A stretch of 64,000 nt of DNA from Chaetoderma sp. LZ-2023a (GCA_034401795.1 CM067369.1:91874579-91938578); one strand, 5' to 3'. Positions 11,910 through 23,384 are shown, counted from the first letter of the stretch. Notes: generated by a model from the letters alone, not told the origin. Numbers and translations are program-made.

Positions 11910-12335
11910 AATTATTTTTGAAAATTTACCACTGGAATAACTGGATCACGTATCAAATCAGTCATTTGAGTAGCAAATTTTCAACAATAGACTTAGTCTT
12001 CAAATGAATATTTTCCCAGAAGCCATATTTCATCAGCTTGAGTGTTAAGAAGTTGATGGTTGCCTAATGCTAGTATAAATATGTCGTGACTCATAATGGG
12101 CTTGTAGCGATTTGTAATACTAAGCCTCACATGACCCATGAAATAATCATTATGCATTAGCCGTTTAGTGGTCATGAAGCAGACTGTGGTCTTGGTAAAT
12201 GTCTATTTTCAGGCCAAGGAAGTTGATCTTTGAAATACTACCACTAGAATAACTGGCTCGATAACTTAGCAAGTCATTCCAATAGTAACATTTTCAACAA
12301 TAGTCTTCTCTTGGCCTGCAAATGGGCATCCAATA
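11910..12335. repeat. Two degenerate hairpin repeats
   Basis: Palindromes centred near 11946 and 12261 have the arm TGAAAATTTACCACTGGAAT and its inverse. The second also keeps CAGGCCAAGGAAG and its inverse TCTTCTCTTGGCCTG. They are relatives of the TTAA MITE core. No TTAA boundaries are clear. Confidence 0.6.
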
Positions 12336-12393
12336 AGCAAATATTTTGACTTTGATATTTGAACATTACAGTTTTAAAGTAATGACCACGTCC

Positions 12394-13243
12394 ATATAAA
12401 GACAACGGTATTAAGCCTTTCAGGCCAATCTGTTCCACCTGTCCTACAGTACAAACGTATCCATTTTCATGACGAAACTAAAACATAAATGCGATGAAAC
12501 AAAAATAAACAGAGCAGTTTGAGTTTCTCCATTATGTTGCTATGTTTTGATCATAATGAAACAAAAACAGTTTGAGAACAAAAAAACATTTATTTACACA
12601 CACGGTTACAAAATAAATTTAGCATTAGTGTGAGATAAACATGGAGAATAATCGCGCATACACGCGAACTAAATAAAACCAGATGACGGGAAGCGTGAGA
12701 ATTTTGTCATCTAGTTTGTGTTATGTGATTCCACGGTCACTTTTCTCATTACTCTACATATAAAACTAATCCAACACGTATCACCGTGAAATAATATTTG
12801 TTCATAAATTAAATAAGAAATTTGGAAAAAATGAACAAATATTATTTCACGGTGATACGTGTTGAATTAGTTTTATATGTAGAGTAATGAGAAAGGTGAC
12901 CGCGGAATCACATAACACAAACTAGATGACAAAATTCTCATGCTTCCCGTCATCTGGTTTTATTTAGTTCGCGTGTATGCGCGATTATTCTCCATGTTTA
13001 TCTCACACTAATGCTAAATTTATTTCATAACCTTGTGTGTAAATAAATGTTTTTTGTTCTCAAACTGTTTTTGTTTCATTATGATCAAAACATAGCAACA
13101 TAATGGAGAAACTCAAACTGCTCTGTTTATGTTTTTATTTCATCGCATTTATGTTTTTGTTTCGTCATGAAAATGGATACGTTTGTACTGTAGGACAGGT
13201 GGAACAGATTGGCTGAAAGGTTAAATACAGTTGTCTTTATATA
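12394..13243. repeat. 850-bp near-perfect palindrome (foldback element)
   Basis: The left arm 12394-12805 and right arm 12831-13243 are inverse copies with few differences, around a 25-bp A/T-rich spacer. Outer edges read ATATAAAGACAAC and its inverse. It contains no ORF with a motif. It is likely a foldback or long-TIR non-autonomous DNA element sitting between two host exons, about 110 bp upstream of the exon at 13351. Confidence 0.9.
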
Positions 13244-13350
13244 ATATTCAACAGTATGTTTTATAGTGTTTTGAAAAACATTTAAAGTGATTTCTGAGGT
13301 GTATTGTATGACTTAAGTGGTATAAAAAGAATTGTCTTTTCTATCACCAG

Positions 13351-13673
13351 AGCGAACATCAGAATCGCTGGAACACTTGTTAGATAATTGGCACCTTGTT
13401 AATGCCGACAAAGACGCAATAACGCCTGAGGGCTATTTGAAACAGTCAAGCTCTAGCGGGTTTCTGTCGCGATTACGACACATGAGCAGCTCGCTAAGTA
13501 TGACATTTACGGATACGGACTCAGATTCGCAGGCTGGTACATTTGGACTGACAAAAACGCTTTCTGTTTTAAGACAGCGATTAGGTCGGAAATCTACTGG
13601 TGACGATGGCGCTACATTCATTTCTGGTTTAACCGCAGATTCAACTGGATCTTCTTGTTCCAAGTGCAGACAG
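13351..13673 (+). CDS. TBC1D2-like Rab GAP, Ser/Thr-rich linker exon
   Basis: The acceptor is TTTCTATCACCAG and the donor GACAG|GTATAT. The first two bases complete a Glu with the previous exon, and the exon ends in phase 0. It encodes 108 residues including RTSESLEHLLDNWHLVNADK and several SSS/TDTDSDS stretches. No known domain is seen. It lies between the PH end and the coiled coil, where TBC1D2 proteins carry a variable linker. Confidence 0.7.
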
Positions 13674-13807
13674 GTATATTGCATAGTCGCTCAGATCAGT
13701 ATTTTGAAGCAGATTTACTTGAAGGTGTTGCTGTGGAACAGCAGCTTTCAGTGGTTTTCTTATGCAATGAAGAGATCCAAACTGTCACTCAAATATCTGA
13801 CATTATA

Positions 13808-14035
13808 GTTGTAGCTGATGTCACAATCATAATGAGGTAACATAGCTCCATCATGAAAATAGAAAAGTCTGGCACTAGTGTATGAATTGTATCTCTGATG
13901 AATTTACAATTTAGTAAACATTCTGTTGAATATTTTGAAACAAATTATTTACTGGGAGCTGTTGTTGCCATAGGCAGCAACAGACCCCTGTTAAATTAGT
14001 TTCAAAATGTTGAACAGTTTACATGTACCTGTATG
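13808..14035. repeat. Hairpin MITE relative, degenerate
   Basis: It contains CTGTTGAATATTTTGAAAC, the loop arms GGGAGCTGTTGTTGCC / GGCAGCAACAG, and ATTAGTTTCAAAATGTTGAA. It resembles the copy at 62999-63388. The ends are eroded. Confidence 0.6.
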
Positions 14036-14059
14036 TTTACATTTAAATTTAGATTTTGG

Positions 14060-14540
14060 TAATTTATGTTTTAAAGTTTTAAATCAATTCCAACCCGCAT
14101 AAAATGTGGCCGGAGCGTATCAAAAAATCGGCATTGTTAGCTTGAATTGGTTCCCTCTCCATTTTAATACCCTGGCCAACGAATTGGCGGGGTATGTTAT
14201 GGCGTTTATGGGCTGGTGGTCGGGTTGGTGGCAGAGTGGTTTTCGCATGATAACTCTGCTACCATTTATTGGATCACTTAGAAACTTCATAGGATGATTT
14301 TACTAGGTCTGAGGAAGAAATCTATCGAAATCGATGATGATCTGAAATCCAAAATGGCTGCCAGCCACAGGTAGCCATCTTGAATATTGATTTCCGGATA
14401 ATAACTGTTACCGTTTATTGGATCGGATAATTGATTTCCGGAAGATGACTCCATGACCATTTAGTGGATCGCTTTGTAACTTCATAGGATGACTGGACTA
14501 TGTCTGTGAAAGAAATCGCTATCTTCTAATATCTCTCATT
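14060..14540. other. Intron with partial direct repeats
   Basis: No gene. Two diverged copies of a block containing ATTGGATCACTTAGAAACTT / TAGTGGATCGCTTTGTAACT followed by TTCATAGGATGA occur at about 14260 and 14460. Confidence 0.5.
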
Positions 14541-14545
14541 CATTA

Positions 14546-16462
14546 GTTTGCCTTTATCGATCTGCAGAAGGCATTTGACAAGGTGTGGAAGGATGGCCTT
14601 GTGAAGCTCCGGTGCACAGGCATCGATGGCAACATGTTCCGATGGACCAAGTCATACCTACACAATCGCAGAGCTAGAGTGCTGGTGGATGGACAATCTG
14701 GACAGAATGGATTGCTGAGACAAGGAGTGCCACAAGGCGGAGTATTATCACCAACTCTGTTCATACTCTTCATTAATGACATTGTAGCAGAGCTGCCCAA
14801 TGGGATCCTAGCAGCCCTATATGCAGATGACCTCGTACTCTGGTGCACCGAGGAGTACACAACGACTGCCACGTACAGAATGCAGCTCGCCTTGGACAGA
14901 ATTACAGCTTGGGCCAATCGCTGGTGTAATACCATCAACAAAGAAAAATCATCAGCCATGCTATTCTCACTGTCCACCAAAACCAAGGTTGGCAATCTGA
15001 CACTGGGCGGTACTCCACTCGAGTACGAGGACCAGCAGACATACCTGGGAGTCACCTATGACAGAAGATTAACATGGAAGGAGCACATCCAGAACGCAGA
15101 GGCAAAGGCCAGAAGAAAGCTAAACATCATGAGGAAGCTGGCAGGAACAAAGTGGGGTGCCAATGAAAGGATCCTCAAGACCATCTACCTAGGTGCCGTA
15201 CGACCACACCTTGAGTATGGATCCAGCTCAGGATGACAGCAGCTAAATCTCATCAACAGAACCTCGACAGAGTACAAAACCAGGCACTGCGCATCATCAC
15301 TGGTGGAATGAGATCAACACCAATTGAAAAAATGGAGCAGACAGCAGGCATCCCCCCACTTAGCAAAGGAAGGGAATGCAAAGCACTGATCCAAGCTGCA
15401 AAGTTCAAATCGTTCAACAACCACCCGATCAAGATCAGGCAAGCACAGCTGTCATCAGGAAGACTTAAAAGATCAAGTTTTGTGAAAGAGACAAAAGCAC
15501 TTCAAAGGAAACACCAAAAAATGTTGCTAGCACAAATAGAAGACCCAAACCACACCCTTGATCCTCCACCCTGGGAAAACAAACTAGAGAGCATAGCTAT
15601 TCACACCACAGTACCAAATCTCACAACCAAAGATGAACACAGTGATGTGAGCAAGAAGGCCCTGACCATAGCCATGCTGGAAGAAATGTACCCTCGGGAG
15701 ACATGGATATGGATCTACACAGATGGATCAGCCAAAGAGGCAATTAGGAGCGGAGGTGCCGGACTGCACATACAGGATCCAAACGGACAACATGAGTCGG
15801 CTGCAATACCGACAGGCAAACACTGCACAAACTACAGAGCTGAAGTCGAAGTACTGGTTCATGCAGCTAATACCATCAGCAGAACAGCAGACCCTATTTC
15901 ACAGATTGTCTTTTTATCTGATGCCCGCTCTGTCCTTGAGGCTATCACCAAAGGTAAGCTGTCACAACTTGAAGAAGCACTACAAACCATCAAATGCTTT
16001 CGGATAGCACTGCAGTGGATCCCCTCACACTGTGGAGTCCAAGGAAATGAGGAAGCAGACAAGATGGCAAAGGTGGGTGCAGAAGAGAATCAGACAGAAA
16101 ACATGGTTACCCATAGAGAGATGAAGACTATCATCAAGTCACTCTATAGAACACCTCAATCAGAAGATGCCCACCATCATCTCTCGAGGCCAGAGCAAGT
16201 GACCATTTTTCGTCTCAGAACTGGACACAACAGACTAAACCAACACATGTACAGGCGGTTCCACCTTACGACATCGCCCGCTTGTCCTTGTGGAGAAGCA
16301 GAACAGACCACAGAGCACATACTTCAATGTTGCAGTACGTATCAGCTGCTGAGAGAAGAGATCTGGCCTTTGTCAACCTCTTTTCTTGAAAAGCTCTATG
16401 GGCCTGTGGATGAACTGCAGAAAACCACAGATTTCATCTTGAGAACGGCTCTCCAAGTGTGA
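14546..16462 (+). pseudogene. LINE reverse transcriptase-RNase H, frameshifted
   Basis: The RT part ends prematurely at 15236 with EYGSSSG. The rest continues in another frame from 15233 (KSHQQNLDRVQNQALRIITG) to 16462. One small indel near 15228-15236 separates them. Otherwise the frame is open, so the copy is relatively young. Confidence 0.85.
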
Positions 16463-16500
16463 TACCAACGATTGAAAAGAAGAAGAAGAAGATGGCAGGG
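14546..16500 (+). mobile_element. 5'-truncated LINE with RNase H (I/Jockey-type)
   Basis: A non-LTR retrotransposon fragment. RT starts at FAFIDLQKAFDKVWKDG and keeps GVPQGGVLSPTLF and the YADD catalytic box at about 14820. It is followed by RNase H with YTDGS, NYRAEVEVL, LSDARS and GNEEADKMA (D-E-D-D). A C-terminal CPCG...TTEHIL..C cluster comes last. Everything 5' of RT motif 3 is missing, including the endonuclease. The reading frame breaks near 15230. The 3' end runs into a short GAA repeat at about 16477-16493. Possession of RNase H favours the I/Nimb side of the Jockey group. Confidence 0.9.
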
Positions 16501-16529
16501 TATTATGCACCATTTGCGGAGCTTTTGTT

Positions 16530-18000
16530 ATCCCCCCCCCCCCCCCGTCTGGAAGACGGGGGATATAGCGATCAGCATGTCTGTCCATCTGTCTGTCCGT
16601 CTGTCCATCCATCTGTCTGTCTGTCCCCGTCTTGTCAACGCAACTCCTCCTAGAGGTCTCAATGGATTAAGTTAAAATTTTGTCCACATCAGTATCATGT
16701 GCGGTTGTGCATGTGCTTTTTTGCGACTGAAAAATTGTTCATTACAGAGTTATCTCCCTTTAAATATCATAAAGCCGATACATAAACTGCATTGCCAATC
16801 ATTTCTTGTCAACGCAACTCCTACAGTTTAGCTCCAATTCTTTTGAAACTTGGTAAGTGTTATCATTACCATGGGAAGGTGTGCATGTGCTATCCGTATA
16901 CATGTACATCCATCTGTCTGTCCAAAATGTATGTGTGTCCGTCTGTCAGTCCATCCATCTCTGACAATAACTTCTTGTCAACGCAACTCCGTGAAGTCTC
17001 AATGGATTAACTTTAAATTTTGCCCACATTATCAGTATCATGTGCAGATGTGCATGTGCCTTTTTCTCGGTCAAAAAATTGTTCATTACAGAGATATCCC
17101 CCTTTAAATATCTTAAAGCTGATACATAAACTGCATTGCCAATCATTTCTTGTCAACGCAACTCCTACAGTTTAGCTCCGATTCTTTTGAAACTTGGTAA
17201 GTGTTAGCATTACCAGGTGAAGGTGTGCATGTGCTATCTGTATACATGTACATTCATCTATCTGTTCAAACACTGTATTTCCGTCTGTCGGTCTATCCAT
17301 CTCTGGCAATTATTTCTTGTCAACGCAACTCCTAGAGGTCTCAATGTATTAACTTAAAATTTAATCCACATTATCAGTATCATGTGCAGATGTGCATGTG
17401 CTTTTTTCAGGGCCAAAAAACTATTCACTGCAGAGTTATCCCCCTTTAAATATCTTAAAGCTGATACATAAACTGCATTGTCAATCATTTCTTGTCAACG
17501 CAACTCCTCCTGCAGTTTAGCTCCAATTCTTTTGAGACTTGGGAAGTGTTATCATTACCATGGGGAGGTGTGCATGTGCTATCCGTATACCTGTACGTCC
17601 ATCTGTCTGTCCAAAATGTATGTATGTCCGTCTGTCAGTCCATCCATCTCTGACAATCATTTCTTGTCAACGAACTCCTAGAGGTCTCAATGGATTAACT
17701 TAAAATTTTGTTGACAATTTCAGTATCATGTGCAGCTGTGCATGTGCTTTTTTTTCGCGGCGAAAAAATTATTCATTACAGAGTTATCACCCTTTAAACA
17801 TCTTAAAGCCGATACATAAACTGCATTACACTTAGTGACAAAGGAATTTAGGTTTTAGGAGGAGTTGCATTTTTCATTGATTTGTTTTTCTAAGATATTG
17901 TCCTTTACAATTTAACGTTACATGTATGTCCACTCTTGATGTATGTTTGTCTGAAATGTGTGGATCCAGGGGTATATGCCGTCTTCTGATGGCTCTTGTT
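16530..18000 (+). repeat. Dispersed element with ~345-bp internal tandem repeats, copy 1
   Basis: It starts with a C-run and the hairpin CCCGTCTGGAAGACGGG, followed by a (TGTCYGTC)n tract. Inside are about 3.5 units of roughly 345 bp, each carrying TTGTCAACGCAACTCCT twice, plus CTGATACATAAACTGCATT. It ends with ATATGCCGTCTTCTGATGGC then TCTTGTT. The same start, units and end occur at 59187-61026, so these are copies of one mobile element rather than a local satellite. Confidence 0.85.
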
Positions 18001-18235
18001 TAGCTTAACTTCATACAAATATAGCTTGTAAAAATATTTTCTTATACAATGTGTTAAATAGGTCTCCTCAATGAGATTGTTTTCAAAATTTTGAACAACC
18101 TACATGTTTAGGTGGTTAGAAATTTAACTATAAACAATTCCAAAGTTTAAAAACTGAAAAACTGCAGCTAAGCTATTTCTGAAAAAGTTGGTCCCGATCC
18201 CAGGATGATTCATAATAAGGAACTTTTCCTTATTG

Positions 18236-18492
18236 TACAGGTAAGCTGTTGAATATTTTGAAACTAATTTGACCATGTGCTGTTGCTGCTGTGCCCAGTC
18301 AAATTAATTTCAAAATATTCAAGAATGTTTATTAAATAGTAAAGACATAAAATTCGTACAACTTTACGAACTATTAAGCATTTATGACGGACTAAGTTCC
18401 GTCATTCATAACGTAGTTGATTATGACATCAGCCTACATGTGACGTTGATTATGACATCATATGATTGATCGATAAACTGGATTCTTCCATT
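18236..18492 (+). repeat. Hairpin MITE, 5'-truncated copy
   Basis: It begins inside the family at TTGTACAGGTAAGCTGTTGA, has the stem ACTAATTTGACC... / ...GTCAAATTAATTTCAAAA, and ends with AAACTGGATTCTTCCATT. Confidence 0.75.
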
Positions 18493-18548
18493 TGCCCTAC
18501 TATTAACATGGAACATGTAAGGATAGAGCTCTCTTGTATAAACCTGAG

Positions 18549-18942
18549 AATGGACCTTTCCAGTTTTAGCTATGCCCCGCCTATCACTAGCTAAGCTCCA
18601 CCCACACCTCGGTCATCCTGAGATCAATAGATCCCTGAGCTCCCTGACTCAATTTCTAGAAAACTATATAGGTAAGCTGTTAAATATTTTGAAACTAATT
18701 TGACTGGGCGCTGTTGCTGCCTATGGCAGCAACAGCGCCCAGTCAAATTAGTTTCAAAATATTCAACAGTATGTTTATTAAAAGGTAAAGACATATAATT
18801 CGTACAACGTGTCAGACTATTAAGCGCTAAAGATGGACTATTTCAAAATCATTCAATACATCATGATTATGAGGTCATCCTACATGTCACTTTGATTATG
18901 CTGTCATGATATGATGGATGGATAAACTTGGAACGGCCCATT
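18549..18942 (+). repeat. Hairpin MITE, complete copy
   Basis: Ends are AATGGACCTTTCCAGTTTTA and ACTTGGAACGGCCCATT. The central hairpin is the best preserved in the window: GACTGGGCGCTGTTGCTGCC and its inverse around TAT, with stems continuing into ATATTTTGAAACTAATTT on the left and its inverse on the right. Confidence 0.85.
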
Positions 18943-19020
18943 ATTTTGTAACCTGAATATCAAGCATTGATGGAGCCCTGACCACATACATGTACTCTTA
19001 GTCTGTTTCTTGTATCTCAG

Positions 19021-19154
19021 CTTGAAGATACAATTGCCGGGTTGCGAGAAGACTTGCAGGCAGTCGAAGATGAACTTGACGTCACACATGAAGTAACAAA
19101 GCTTTTACAGCGTGAGTTTGACAAGCTGAGCCGACAGAAGGAAGCCATCAATAG
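19021..19154 (+). CDS. TBC1D2-like Rab GAP, coiled-coil exon
   Basis: The acceptor is GTATCTCAG and the donor AATAG|GTTTGA. It starts in phase 0 and ends with two bases of an Arg codon. It encodes heptad-rich sequence with Leu at regular spacing (LEDTIAGLREDLQAVEDELD). This is the beginning of the coiled coil that in Armus binds partners such as Rac1. Partner binding is family knowledge, not visible here. Confidence 0.8.
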
Positions 19155-19364
19155 GTTTGATAATAATAATTGTTGGACTTATGTAATGCTACCTGGCGAC
19201 CTTTTTTGTTAAATTTGGTGTTTAGCTCTTGTTCGACTAAACTGTTATGGCTAATAATATTATTAGAATTAGCTTTAAATAAAAACCACAAAAATAAAAG
19301 ATTTTATCATGTTTTATAAATTAAAAAGAAGTTGACAAATTTTAACGAAGTGTCTCTATCATTG

Positions 19365-19670
19365 TTAGCTCACCTGGCCTGAAGGGTCAAGTAAGCTTAT
19401 GCCATGGCATCCATCCATCCGTCTGTTGTACATCCATTAAATCACTTCTCCATAACTGTTTGACCGATTTCTACCACATTTACCTGAAAGGATCCTATGC
19501 TGATTAGTTCCAGAACTTCTATTCAAAATTTGATAAAAAATGGAGTGGAAATTGTTAAAATGCTTCTCCTTTGCTGCTTAATGTATTTCAACCAAATTTG
19601 CTAGAAGGATTCTACCGTGGTGGGTTCTAGAACTTCTATCCAAAATTTTGGTTGACCCCTTTTTTAGGTG
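19365..19670 (+). repeat. HINE/pearl-like element, 5' part
   Basis: It begins TTAGCTCACCTGGCCTGAAG, followed by AAGTAAGCTTATGCCATGGC and CATCCATCCGTC, then about 1.5 units with ACTTCTCCATAACTG and CAAAATTTTGGTTGACC. It has the same left end as the fuller copy at 23385. The right end is missing. Confidence 0.65.
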
Positions 19671-19724
19671 AACCCCGTTTTCCTAACCATTGTCAAACAA
19701 TGTTCAATGATCATGAATTGAACT

Positions 19725-19995
19725 TGAAAACCATCATTGACCATGCATGTTAAATGGCACCACAATCAGACCATGGTCGACCATGATAAACAAATTTCTC
19801 ATGGCCATGATAAAACCATGTTTGATGGTCGGGGACAGACCATGGTCAAACAACATGATCAGACCATGGTCGACTGGGTCGAATGGTGACATTTGACCAT
19901 GGGCAACCATGGTCTGACTCTGGTACCATTTAACCTGCATGGTCAAGCCATTGTCTGAATGTTGGTGCTCTACCATGGTCTGTGACTGTGGCGCT
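19725..19995. repeat. GACCATGGTC-rich array
   Basis: At least ten variants of (T)GACCATGGTC / GACCATGCATG occur within 270 bp, in both directions, with irregular spacing of 15-45 bp. Because the unit is itself palindromic, the whole block is rich in hairpins. No protein is encoded. Confidence 0.8.
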
Positions 19996-20569
19996 ATACT
20001 TTTGTAACAAAGTGCACATGTGCCAGAGTGTACAGACTACATCATTGTACTATTTTGGTTTTATCCAAAAGGATAAGAAGCGATTAATATATTGTAAGCA
20101 TTGTCATGAGCTATGGTAATAGTCATGAAGATAAAATATTGATCAAACTTTCTAGATATATAAGACTATGGAAATTTTGGAATGGTTAACCGACATTGGC
20201 ATTGTTTGAAAATTGTCTATACAAGAATATTGTGTGGTATTATTACCTGTATGTTTCTTTGTACCATATAACACCATAAATAGACGGCACATTTTTGCCC
20301 AATTTACATGTTCTAAAAAGTTAGTGCGCAACATATACATGGATAAAACAGTCATATTTTTTTCTAATTAAAGATACCACGACAATTTAACACAATTGCT
20401 GGTACAAATTCTTTCCACCTTGCGACTATGTTTAATGTATACGTCGAAAACATCATCGCAGAAGTGAAATTATTAAATTGAACTGCCTAATTATTGCATA
20501 CCCTGTAATAAATTAGGATTTATTTAATAAAGCAAGTTTATGCTGAGTACTATAATGTACCGAGCTCTA

Positions 20570-21060
20570 GTCTATCACATAGATATTTGAGAATGGGCAC
20601 CAGTCGCATCTAATATGAGAATGGACACCTGCCTTTATTTAATAATAGCAAGGTTAAATTCTGACAACCAATATATATATATTCGGAAATATATTTATAT
20701 AGTCCATAGAATTCTAGACCTTCATAATACATCTTGAGAACAGACACTAAGTCGCATCTCTTAATATGCGAACGGACACTTGCCATTCTTAAATAAAGTA
20801 AGGTCAGACTGACAACTAATCTATATAGTCCCTAGAATTCTAGACTTTCATAAGACATCTTGAGAACGGACACTAAAGCTCTTTAAATGAGAACAGACTA
20901 CTGTTGCATTTCCACAAGTTTACCTAGCTGCCTAGAGTCCTATCTATCTTCCCATAATAACCAATACAGAGAGAACAGGCACCAGTCATATGTCTATAAG
21001 CCAGTTATATGTATTGCTCTAACTCAAAGACCGGGCACCAAACATCTCTGGTAATTTACT
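20570..21060. repeat. Diverged ~127-bp tandem repeat
   Basis: Units share TAGAATTCTAGAC, TTCATAAKACATCTTGAGAA and CGGACACT. Clear starts are at about 20706 and 20833, with more eroded units on either side. The rest of 20000-21250 shows nothing else recognisable. Confidence 0.7.
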
Positions 21061-21259
21061 AGCTAAGCGAGAACGGGCATCGCATCTCTAATGCCGATTT
21101 TTGGATCTATTTTACCCTCTGTCATGTTTTTTCTTGCCCCGTGCAGTCACAACGATTACAATTACTCTCTTCTTTCTCAATTTATTATGGATATCAAGTA
21201 AAATTTTCCGTTATAAATAATTTATGTGTTAAGAATGTCTTACGTAGGATATTCGTCAT

Positions 21260-22662
21260 GTGATATATTGGATTTACCGGACAAATGGATTTGAATCGGA
21301 TGTTTGTAGTGGATTCTTAACCGAAAGGAATTTGTTCAAGATGGCTGACCGCTCAATCCGTCGGTGTGGTAGGCAACGAACGATGCCTTTAGACACCGAC
21401 AATCCCATGAACTGGACTTTAGCTAAGTTAATTTCAGGGCTACAAATCATGAAAATTTTCGTGCCAGCGTCAATCAACTAACCAACACTCCAGAATTTAT
21501 ATTTAGAGAATGTTGGCCATCAAAGGGGACCACATAGACCTACCAGACCACAGACGCCATTGCTGTTCAATCGCAGTGGCAGTACTCGCAACACGAGTGC
21601 AATGATCGTGAACGAGACAGAGACTCGAGCCAGAAGATCACAGAATATATCAGTTAACCCACAAGTACAAGCAGGGCTTGTGGGGCCAGTAACTCAAACT
21701 AAAACATCGAGTTCGCAGAGTTGTGCATTAGTTAGGGAACTTTAGAATATGACGCCAAGCCAGATTCCCATTTCACACGTCGCGTGGAGTGATACAATCG
21801 CAGATATTGTCACTTCATTCCAAGCAGATCCACCGTTAGATTCGATGTTAGGTGTGGCTCATGAAAGTGACATTCATATTCCAGATCATTTTATGGATGC
21901 AGTTGACAGGTGCGAGAATGCCTGCGTTATTGAAAGTGTGTGTCACTTTACGAACAGTTCAACAAACTGTCTTAGGATTACAGCAGACTGTTCAGACAAT
22001 GCTAAATAAAACCGACCTCGCACAAGAGAGTACTCTACAGTCAGCCTATGCCACATTAAATTCAGCTGCACAACACATGCCGAGTACCAGTTTTTCATTA
22101 GCAAACCCTCGACCACATCAAGTCACAAGACACATGACAGGTGGGTACGGCCTTCCACAATCCAAACATGGTATCCCCGCTGAATGCATTCCTCACATTG
22201 ATGTAGTTGCAGATTCATTTACAAAGCGAATGTGGGACACTAACGATATCAACCTTGTGACTTTACTAATACCTAGATATGAGACAGAGTGAAAAAAGAA
22301 CCAGTCTGATAGATCCGTGGACCGTGAAAACCATCGCCTCCAGCGAACCCTGACAATTAGCAAATTTATTACGTCTTGGGAAATACAAGCGAATCATGGC
22401 CATGAAATTTCTAGAACGCCAACCAGAGCTTGAACAATATGAGGTGAACATTACTCAAATCTCAAATGTCTATGGACAGAAATATTATAACTATCACTCA
22501 GTTTTCTGCCAGAGTGGCAGCCGTCTTGAAGGACAGTAATATCGAAATAGACTGGTCAATCTGGGACAGTTCCCTCTTAAGCTTGATACATGATGTGGGG
22601 AATGCTCGTGTTAATGCGTGCGATTTGTGTAACTCTACTACCCATGGCACAGTTTTCTGGAA
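21260..22662 (+). pseudogene. Degenerate ORF region, possibly a retroelement Gag; family not recognised
   Basis: Successive open pieces in different frames (21260-21481, 21560-21745, 21749-22009, 21852-22292, about 22370-22500, 22466-22662) appear to belong to one broken protein. Visible blocks are GIPAECIPHIDVVADSFTKR, ERQPELEQYEVNITQISNVY, FSARVAAVLKDSNIEIDWS and CDLCNSTTHG. The last looks like a short Cys/His motif. I do not recognise the family with certainty. A hairpin MITE interrupts its 3' end at 22651-22769. Confidence 0.5.
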
Positions 22663-22769
22663 ATTAATAGGCAGGTGGTTCAGGGATCGATCGATCCCAA
22701 CACGAGCGAGGTGTGGGTGGAGCTTAGCTAGAGATGGGAGGGCATAACTAAAACTAGAAAGGCCCATTC
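22651..22769 (-). repeat. Hairpin MITE fragment
   Basis: A reverse copy from AGTTTTCTGGAAATTAATAG to ACTAGAAAGGCCCATT. Only the outer third of the element remains, ending about 80 bp before a host exon. Confidence 0.7.
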
Positions 22770-22848
22770 TCAAGTTCAATCCTGGTCAAGTGTATAATAC
22801 TGTGTTCAATTTTGCTTTGGCTGATCGCATTTGTTTTCTTACATACAG

Positions 22849-22986
22849 AGCTAGAGATGAGAGTACCGCTGACAACGACGCACCTATCGAGAGCATGGAA
22901 GAAAAGCAAGAAAGTAAGATTGTTGATCTCGAGTTCCTCCTACGGAAAACTGTGGATGAGAAGAATGAGGTTGGCAATAGATTAAA
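22849..22986 (+). CDS. TBC1D2-like Rab GAP, coiled-coil exon
   Basis: The acceptor is TTCTTACATACAG and the donor TTAAA|GTAAGT. One base completes Arg with the preceding exon. The exon ends with two bases of a Lys codon. Acidic and Leu-rich heptads (SKIVDLEFLLRKTVDEKNEV) continue the coiled coil. Confidence 0.8.
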
Positions 22987-23041
22987 GTAAGTCCTCTCAT
23001 AGGAGCTGATGTTTTTACAGCATTCTGCTTTGAAATAATGT

Positions 23042-23383
23042 AATGGAGGAATCCAGTTTTAGCTATACCTTGCCCATCTCTATCTAAGCTCCACCCACTC
23101 TGCCTGTGTTGGGATCGATCGATCCTTGCACTACCTAAATCTCAATTTTCAGAAGTCTATTCAGGTAAGCTGTTGAATATTTTGAAACTAATTTGACTGG
23201 GTGGTGTTGCTGCCTAATGTATATTAAATAGTAAAGACATACAATTCGTACAACTTGACAGACTATTAAGCATATGACGGGCTAAATTATGTCATTCGTG
23301 ACGTAATTGATTGTGACATCAGCCTACATGTGATGTAGTTGATTATGACATCATGATTAAGTGAGAAACTGGATTCCTCCATT
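23042..23383 (+). repeat. Hairpin MITE copy
   Basis: Ends are AATGGAGGAATCCAGTTTTA and AAACTGGATTCCTCCATT. The left stem GACTGGGTGGTGTTGCTGCC is followed directly by the tail, so the right stem has been deleted. Confidence 0.8.
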
Positions 23384-23384
23384 A

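Noticed and set aside
22498-22779. 93-residue frame on the - strand
   Set aside because: It is mostly the translation of a hairpin MITE. The same peptide type recurs at other MITE copies (for example 47000, 56700 and 58080).
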